Positions 59,120 through 64,000 of a DNA stretch of 64,000 nucleotides are shown one piece after another. The translations under genes were made by a program, and so were the position numbers. The stretch is from CAVUQH01 sp963774445 (GTDB lineage Bacteria; Myxococcota_A; Polyangia; Haliangiales; Haliangiaceae), in the NCBI GenBank assembly GCA_963774445.1, contig CAVZFC010000019.1, positions 1,364,001-1,428,000 on the forward strand. Direction: 5' to 3'. A model generated the notes under the pieces. It was not told the origin of the DNA. It did not search any database and worked only from the letters and a program-made list of their open reading frames with translations. The stretch's first letter is position 1, and every line of letters begins with the position of its first letter.

Positions 59120-59944
59120 ATGCAGAGGAAACTACATGTCGTCGCCGTCGCTCTCACTCTCACCGCCGCCTGCACGGTCGAAGGGGACAGGAGCGACCCA
59201 GCATCGTCCCTCGAGTTGACGCAGAACGATGACACCACGGTGGCCGGTACGTTCGTGTACGCGGGCTCGATCATCGAGTTTTCCAGCACCTCGCCGGACC
59301 AGAACCAGATCACCGTCCACCTCGACGTCGACAGCGCCCAGCTCGATGTGGTCTTCGACCTCACGAACCGGACGATGGAGCGCGACGGCCACCTCAACGC
59401 GTTCTTCCGCGGAGAGCTGGACGCGATGCTCGCGCTGCGCGATGCGTTGACCGACAGCTATGCCGAGTCACTGGCCGCAACCTTCCAGGGCCGCATCCTG
59501 GTTCGCGAGCTCGATCGCCTGGCCGAGGCACCGGCGGGGCACACCTTTGGCAAGCTCTCCGTCAACCTGGACGCGAAGACCGCTCACCAGGGCGTCACCA
59601 AGGTGAGCAAGTCGCACTGCGGCGGCGATGGCGTCACCTGCCTCCCGGGCACCCACGGCACCGCCAAGGCCTACTACGACAAGTACAACTCCGGGACGTG
59701 CCTGGCGCAAAGTGCCACGTACGGCAACTCCTGGTGCGCTGGCCGCTGCGGCGCCGGTTGCCCGTCGAACAACTGGTGGGAGCTCATCAAGGACGATGAC
59801 TACACCCAGGATTGCTTCGACCACGACATGTGCGTGGTGCATTTCGACGAGGGCAACGGCCCGGACGAGACCCACTGCGGTGACGAGTTCGAGGAAGCGG
59901 CGGATGACTACGCCGCCACCGTAATCGACTACTGCGACGACTGA
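59120..59944 (+). CDS. Phospholipase A2-like secreted lipoprotein
   Basis: A 274-residue protein with AAGGAGGGA (59106-59114) before ATG 59120. Signal with lipobox (ALTLTAAC, C18). Residues 20-150 are a beta-rich prodomain-like part (GTFVYAGSIIEFSSTSPDQN). The C-terminal part is Cys-rich: KSHCGGDGVTCLPGTHG, WCAGRCGAGCPSNNWW, then DDYTQDCFDHDMCVVHF. C232-x2-H235-D236-x-C238 matches the C-x2-H-D-x-C catalytic helix of phospholipase A2, and a second acidic helix (CGDEFEEAADDYAATVIDY) could carry the Asp partner. The usual calcium loop is not evident, so activity is uncertain. Confidence 0.7.
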   Translation: MQRKLHVVAVALTLTAACTVEGDRSDPASSLELTQNDDTTVAGTFVYAGSIIEFSSTSPDQNQITVHLDVDSAQLDVVFDLTNRTMERDGHLNAFFRGELDAMLALRDALTDSYAESLAATFQGRILVRELDRLAEAPAGHTFGKLSVNLDAKTAHQGVTKVSKSHCGGDGVTCLPGTHGTAKAYYDKYNSGTCLAQSATYGNSWCAGRCGAGCPSNNWWELIKDDDYTQDCFDHDMCVVHFDEGNGPDETHCGDEFEEAADDYAATVIDYCDD

Positions 59945-59971
59945 GCCTGACAGCGGAATGGGCGTGACGGC

Positions 59972-60001
59972 GGCGCCAGCTCCGGCAACGGGGCTGGCGC
60001 C
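59972..60001 (+). terminator. Stem-loop after phospholipase-like gene
   Basis: A perfect 9-bp stem GGCGCCAGC (59972-59980) / GCTGGCGCC (59993-60001) with a 12-base loop, 28 bp after the stop. No T-tract follows, so it may be a 3'-end stabiliser or an attenuated terminator. Confidence 0.45.
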
Positions 60002-60192
60002 TACCCGTACACGAGCCGATGAAGCAGGCAGCCGGCCACACACGTCTTCAGTCCCGAACGTGCAAGGCAATGATTGCGAGCCCTTGAGGCCAGCGGGCTC
60101 GAAGCGTCGGCGGGCTGGCACCGGCACAGGTCGCCGCGGCGCGCGCCGCAGGCTTCGCGGTGCTCGGCACGCAAAGGCAGTATCGTTCGCCC

Positions 60193-61371
60193 ATGGTTGA
60201 CGAAGCGCCTCCCCCGCACCCTGGCCCGGATCCGATCGCGCCGCCGCCATCGCTGCGGCCTTCCCCCGACGGCGTGCCCGCCGCGAACGGCTCCCCTACC
60301 GACTTCGCCGGGCTGCTGGCAACGCTGACCCCGCGCGCGTACGTCACGCCGACGCTCGTCGCCGCCAACGTCGCCCTGTTCGTCGTCATGGTGGCGACCG
60401 GCGTGAGCGCTTGGGAACCGACGATCCAGAACGCGCTCGACTGGGGCGCCAACTACGCGCCACTCACGACCGACGGTCAGTGGTGGCGGCTGTGGACGTC
60501 AACCTTCCTGCACTTCGGCATCATCCACCTGGCGTTCAACATGGCGGTGCTGTGGGACGCGGGGCGAACCGTCGAACGCATGGTCGGCAACGCCGGCTAC
60601 TTTGCGATGTATACGATCAGCGGGCTCACCGGCAGCCTCGCGAGCGTGGCTGTACACGACCACACCGTGTCGGCCGGTGCGTCCGGCGCCGTGTTCGGAG
60701 TCTTCGGCTGCCTCGGCGCCATCCTCGTCACCAAGAAGTCCGAGATCTCGAAGGCGGCGCTGCGTCGCGTGGGCCGCGACGCGGTCCTGTTCATCGGCTA
60801 CAACCTGTTGTTCGGCCTCAGCGTCAAGGGGATCGACATGGCCGCGCACGTCGGCGGGCTCGCCGGTGGGTTCGCGTGCGGCCTCGTGCTGGCGGCGCCG
60901 CTGGAGCCGTCGGCGCTCGCCGGTCGCGCGAAGCGCGCGCTGGTCACCGCCGGGCTCGGGGTGGTCGTGGTCGGCGTCGGCGTCGCGGCGCTGCCTCGGC
61001 CCAAGGACGACGCCACCCAGGCCTTCGCCCGCGTCGAGGCCAAGGTGATCCCGGCCTACAACGACCTGATCAGTCGCGCCCGCGACGGCACGATCTCCGA
61101 CCAGGAGGCGCTCGCGATCCTGGAGCGGGACATCATCCCGCCGTGGTCCGAAGCCCGCGCCAAGCTGTTGAAGATCGACCCCGCCGAGCTCGGCAAGAAG
61201 CAGGCCGCGCGCTTCGCGCTGCTGCTCGACTACGTGCGTCTGCGCGAGGAGGGCTGGCGCTTGCTGGCCGACGGCATCCGGAGCAGCGACCCGGCCAAGA
61301 CCGACGTGGCCAACGCCCGCCAGGCAGCCGCCGAGGAAGCCCTGAAGAAGCTCAACGCGGCGGCGCAGTAG
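60193..61371 (+). CDS. Rhomboid-family intramembrane serine protease
   Basis: A 393-residue membrane protease. A Pro-rich cytosolic N terminus leads into six membrane helices: TLVAANVALFVVMVATGVSA, WWRLWTSTFLHFGIIHLAFN, AGYFAMYTISGLTGSLASVA. Nucleophile Ser164 is in SAGASGAVFGVFG and catalytic His219 in IDMAAHVGGLAGGFACG. The HFGIIHLAFN oxyanion segment is intact. A C-terminal soluble helical domain of about 120 residues follows. ATG 60193 was chosen. Substrate unknown. The oxidoreductase gene follows 6 bp later. Confidence 0.92.
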   Translation: MVDEAPPPHPGPDPIAPPPSLRPSPDGVPAANGSPTDFAGLLATLTPRAYVTPTLVAANVALFVVMVATGVSAWEPTIQNALDWGANYAPLTTDGQWWRLWTSTFLHFGIIHLAFNMAVLWDAGRTVERMVGNAGYFAMYTISGLTGSLASVAVHDHTVSAGASGAVFGVFGCLGAILVTKKSEISKAALRRVGRDAVLFIGYNLLFGLSVKGIDMAAHVGGLAGGFACGLVLAAPLEPSALAGRAKRALVTAGLGVVVVGVGVAALPRPKDDATQAFARVEAKVIPAYNDLISRARDGTISDQEALAILERDIIPPWSEARAKLLKIDPAELGKKQAARFALLLDYVRLREEGWRLLADGIRSSDPAKTDVANARQAAAEEALKKLNAAAQ

Positions 61372-61377
61372 CGCCCG

Positions 61378-62529
61378 ATGGCGCGGGACGACGGTTTCGT
61401 AGTACCAACAACCATGACGGCAGCCCTGGCGACGTTGCGCGGCTGGCGCGTGGTGGTGACCGAGCTCGGCGACGATCCGATGCAGGCGGTCGCCGAGCTG
61501 ACTCGCCTGGAGGAGATGGCGCCCCCGGATCCGGCCGAGCTGGGCGCCGGCGACGTGGTCATCGCGGTCAAGAGCGCGGCGGTGGGCTGGGTCGATCTGC
61601 TGATGACCAGCGGCCAGTACCAGCACATGCCGTCGCCGCCGTATACGCCGGGCCTCGAGTACGCCGGCGAGGTCCTGTGGGTAGGCGCCGACGTCACCGG
61701 CGTGCGCATCGGCGACGCGGTGCTGGTCGATGGTTTTTTGGCCGGGCCGCGGTCGGCTGGCGACTACCAGCGCTACGGCGGCTTCGCCTCGTTTGCGGTC
61801 GCCCCCGCGGCTGCGGTGCGCCCGTTGCCCGGCACCTTCGACTACGACCAGGGCTGCAACCTCTTGGGCAACTACGAGACCGCGTACCACTGCCTGATCG
61901 CCCGCGGCAAGCTGGCGGCCGGTGAGACGGTGCTGATCCACGGCGCGTCCGGATCCACCGGCCTGGCCGCGGTGCAGGTGGCCAAGCTGCTCGGCGCCAC
62001 CGTCATCGCCACCGGTCGCACCGACAGCAAGCTGGCGGTGGTCGCCGAGAACGGCGCCGATCACGTGATCAACACCAGCGACATCTCGACCCTGCGCGAC
62101 CAGGTCAAATCGCTCACCGGCGGCCGCGGCGTCGACGTGGTCTACGACGGCGTCGGCGGGCCGATTTCGCCCGCCAGCCTGCGCTGCGTGCGCTTCGGCG
62201 CCCGCTACCTGATCGTCGGCTGGGCGGCGACGCCGCTGGTCGCCCGCGGCCGCGGCCAGCGCGGCGCGCCCAACGCCAACCAGCTGCCGACCAACCTGAT
62301 CATGATGAAGGGACTCGACGTGCTCGGCTGTCCCACCGTCATCTCGACCGTGCGCGATCCCAGCATTCGCGCCGAGCGGCTGGCGGCGGTGTGGGGCTGG
62401 GCCGAGTCGGGCGCCATCCGGCCCCACGTCTCCCATCGCTTCGCCCTGGCCGACTTCCGCGACGCCATGCGCGCCAAGTGGAACGGCGAGGTGATCGGCG
62501 GGTGCGTTTTGCACCCCTCGGGCGACTGA
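61378..62529 (+). CDS. Medium-chain NADPH:quinone oxidoreductase-like protein
   Basis: A 383-residue zinc-less MDR enzyme (quinone oxidoreductase/acrylyl-CoA reductase type). The N-terminal GroES-like domain shows AVGWVDLLMTSGQY and PYTPGLEYAGEVLWVGADV. The Rossmann part shows ETVLIHGASGSTGLAAVQVA, ATGRTDSKLAVVAENGADHV and GVDVVYDGVGGPI. Starts at ATG 61378 and ATG 61414 are both possible. The first is only 6 bp from the rhomboid stop. Reduces quinones or enoyl compounds; the exact substrate is unknown. Confidence 0.88.
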   Translation: MARDDGFVVPTTMTAALATLRGWRVVVTELGDDPMQAVAELTRLEEMAPPDPAELGAGDVVIAVKSAAVGWVDLLMTSGQYQHMPSPPYTPGLEYAGEVLWVGADVTGVRIGDAVLVDGFLAGPRSAGDYQRYGGFASFAVAPAAAVRPLPGTFDYDQGCNLLGNYETAYHCLIARGKLAAGETVLIHGASGSTGLAAVQVAKLLGATVIATGRTDSKLAVVAENGADHVINTSDISTLRDQVKSLTGGRGVDVVYDGVGGPISPASLRCVRFGARYLIVGWAATPLVARGRGQRGAPNANQLPTNLIMMKGLDVLGCPTVISTVRDPSIRAERLAAVWGWAESGAIRPHVSHRFALADFRDAMRAKWNGEVIGGCVLHPSGD

Positions 62530-62547
62530 GCGGGCTACCCTCGCCGC

Positions 62548-62736
62548 ATGGAAGATCGGATCATCGAGCTCGAGATGAAGGTCGCCCACCAGGACCGCCT
62601 GCTGGCCGATCTCGACGACGTGGTGGGAAAGTTCACCGCCCGGGTGGAGGATCTGGAACGGCGCCTGGCCGAGCTCCAGCAGTCGGTCGGTGGCCTTCCG
62701 GTGGGTGGCGCCGACGAGCCGCCGCCGCACTACTAG
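62548..62736 (+). CDS. slyX: SlyX-family coiled-coil protein
   Basis: A 62-residue SlyX homologue: MEDRIIELEMKVAHQDRLLA, then DLDDVVGKFTARVEDLERRL with heptad hydrophobics, ending in the family's conserved PPPHY. Function unclear in all bacteria. It lies 18 bp after the oxidoreductase gene and 8 bp before the Hsp15 gene, so the three are likely co-transcribed. Confidence 0.88.
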   Translation: MEDRIIELEMKVAHQDRLLADLDDVVGKFTARVEDLERRLAELQQSVGGLPVGGADEPPPHY

Positions 62737-62744
62737 GCCGGGCG

Positions 62745-63209
62745 ATGAAGTCACCCCCGAACCGCGTGCGCCTCGACAAGTGGCTGTGGGCCGCCCGCTT
62801 CTTCAAGACCCGCTCGCAGTCGTCGGCCGCCATCAAGGGCGGCAAGGTCGACGTCGAGGGCAGCTCCGCCAAGGCCGGCCAGCAGGTGCAGGTCGGCACC
62901 AACATCCAGGTGCGCAAGGGACCGTATCGCTGGTCGGTGGAGGTCACCGGGCTGGCCGAGCGCCGCGGCAGCGCCGAGCTGGCGGCCACCCTCTACCGCG
63001 AGGATCCCGCCAGCGCCGAGGCGCGTGAGGCGACTCACGCCCGCATCGCCGCCGAACACGCCGACACGCGCGTGCGCTACGGCCAGGGCCGCCCGACCAA
63101 GAAGCAACGCCGCGAGATCGTCCGCTTCAAGCTTCGCACGCTGTCGCCGGAGAGCTGGCCGATCGACGATGAGCCGGACGGCGACGACGACGGCGATCGA
63201 GTTGACTAA
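62745..63209 (+). CDS. hslR: S4-domain RNA-binding protein, Hsp15 family
   Basis: A 154-residue protein starting at ATG 62745. The S4 domain occupies the N terminus (RLDKWLWAARFFKTRSQSSA, AIKGGKVDVEGSSAKAGQQV). The middle is the Hsp15-type RWSVEVTGLAERRGSAELAA, followed by a basic helix RPTKKQRREIVRF and an acidic tail. Hsp15 binds 50S subunits carrying stalled nascent chains and helps recycle them. Confidence 0.9.
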   Translation: MKSPPNRVRLDKWLWAARFFKTRSQSSAAIKGGKVDVEGSSAKAGQQVQVGTNIQVRKGPYRWSVEVTGLAERRGSAELAATLYREDPASAEAREATHARIAAEHADTRVRYGQGRPTKKQRREIVRFKLRTLSPESWPIDDEPDGDDDGDRVD

Positions 63210-63271
63210 CAACTACCTCTGAGTGAGAGAGCCTGGGTCGGGCTCGCCGAGCACGAATAGCGGAGAAGCGC

Positions 63272-64000
63272 ATGAAGCAAGTCAAACTGGTGATCGCCGA
63301 TGTAGACGGCACTCTGGTCAACAACGACAAGCAGCTCACCGAGCGCACGAAAGAGGCCGCCCGAAAGTTGCGCGACCACGGGATCGAGCTCGCGATCACC
63401 AGTGGCCGCCCGCCGCGAGGCATGTCGATGCTGGTCGAGCCGCTCGGGCTCACGACGCCGATCGCCGGCTTCAATGGCGGGATGATCGTCGAGCCCGACC
63501 TGCAGACCATCGTTCAGCAGCGCACGCTGGAGCGGGAGCTCGCTCGCGAGGTGGTGGGCGCGCTGCTCGACGGCGGGCTCGACGTCTGGGTCTATCGCGG
63601 CAGCGACTGGTTCGTCCCCGACAAGCAGGGCCCGCACGTCGCGCGCGAGCAGTCGACTGTCGAGTTTGCTCCGGAGGTGACCGACGATGTGAAGTCAGTC
63701 GCCGGCAACGCCGTGAAGATCGTCGGCGTCAGCGACGACCACGAGCTCATGTCGCAGGTGGAGAGCCAGATGCAAGAGCGCTTCGTTCACCAAGTTTCGG
63801 CTGCCTGCTCGCAGCCGTACTACCTGGACGTTACCAATCCAGACGCGAACAAGGCCGCAGTCGTTCGCGACCTGACACGGATGCTCGACATCCCGGCAGA
63901 AAACGTCGCGGTCATCGGCGACATGCCGACCGATGCGATGATGTTCGGGCTCGCCGGCACCAGCATCGCTATGGGCAACGCCAGTCCCGAGGTCCGGCGC
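63272..64000 (+). CDS. Cof-type HAD-IIB phosphatase, cut by window end
   Basis: Starts at ATG 63272 after GGAGAAG; 243 residues are present and the frame is open at the window edge. HAD motif I is LVIADVDGTLVNND, motif II IAITSGRPPRG-like (ELAITSGRPPRGMSML), then PIAGFNGGMIV of the Cof cap class. Motif III/IV are ANKAAVVRDLTRM, with Lys, and VAVIGDMPTDAMMFGLAG. It is a sugar-phosphate/nucleotide phosphatase of the YidA/Cof group. The missing end should be short (about 30 residues). Confidence 0.9.
   Translation, partial: MKQVKLVIADVDGTLVNNDKQLTERTKEAARKLRDHGIELAITSGRPPRGMSMLVEPLGLTTPIAGFNGGMIVEPDLQTIVQQRTLERELAREVVGALLDGGLDVWVYRGSDWFVPDKQGPHVAREQSTVEFAPEVTDDVKSVAGNAVKIVGVSDDHELMSQVESQMQERFVHQVSAACSQPYYLDVTNPDANKAAVVRDLTRMLDIPAENVAVIGDMPTDAMMFGLAGTSIAMGNASPEVRR

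Noticed and set aside
63210..63271. RNA gene or riboswitch before the HAD phosphatase
   Set aside because: Only 62 bp with no stable conserved structure visible beyond a ribosome site.

Overview
The window is about 70% GC and gene-dense. It carries six Hanks-type Ser/Thr kinases, three ordinary sensor kinases plus one receiver-ATPase protein, three PilZ domains, two ECF sigma factors and many lipoproteins with Asp/Pro/Cys-rich mature parts. This is the signature of a Myxococcota genome (Polyangia/Haliangiales-Kofleriaceae type). Genus level cannot be set from sequence alone. No rRNA, tRNA, CRISPR array or transposase gene was seen.

Layout. 1-5.3 kb: a palindromic repeat, an ECF42-type sigma factor with its DGPF partner, a thioredoxin-fold lipoprotein, an ArsR-DUF2087 regulator with a striking operator-like palindrome, an SDR and a tail-anchored Ser/Thr kinase. 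5.3-9.3 kb: a minus-strand operon PilZ - unknown 529-aa protein - 36-aa microprotein - spike-like protein - PAAR - methyltransferase, which looks like a type VI secretion-type spike cassette. 9.4-13.7 kb: an unknown protein, a double-PilZ protein, an amidase and an MpaB/DUF2236 oxygenase. 13.7-14.36 kb: a cluster of about 70-bp repeats in two orientations. 14.3-24.2 kb: signalling block with a PAS histidine kinase, an AAA/TPR Ser/Thr kinase, a repeat-bearing lipoprotein, and a four-gene overlapping operon of Ser/Thr kinase, GAF histidine kinase, NarL-type regulator and a His-less receiver-ATPase. 24.3-29.1 kb: Cys-rich lipoprotein with a FadL-type channel, a lipoprotein with a TolR-like end, and a Rieske oxygenase. 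29-36.7 kb: TPR kinase, an F420-type reductase facing a LysR regulator, and TetR with a carotenoid/retinol-type oxidoreductase and an amidohydrolase. 36.7-46.9 kb: outer-membrane protein, RlmN-like radical SAM enzyme, hybrid histidine kinase, lipoproteins, FadJ-like beta-oxidation enzyme, DUF3105 lipoprotein and a deiminase-like enzyme. 47-53.4 kb: an ECF sigma factor coupled to a zinc-finger/kinase fusion, a histidine phosphatase, a GST and a threonine-aldolase-like enzyme. 53.5-64 kb: a large kinase/ATPase/TPR regulator, a parvulin lipoprotein, a phospholipase A2-like lipoprotein, a rhomboid, an MDR oxidoreductase, SlyX, Hsp15 and a HAD phosphatase cut by the window end.

A recurrent feature is single-base frameshifts in otherwise well-preserved genes. 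In at least six genes the simplest repair is removal of one G immediately 5' of TTCGAC or TTCAAC (on either strand). Others lie in C6/C7 runs or look like one-base losses. After a one-base repair each of these genes gives a length divisible by three and an expected domain or C terminus. I therefore annotate them as genes with an apparent frameshift rather than as decayed pseudogenes. The cause (assembly or base-calling artefact versus true slippage) is undecided.
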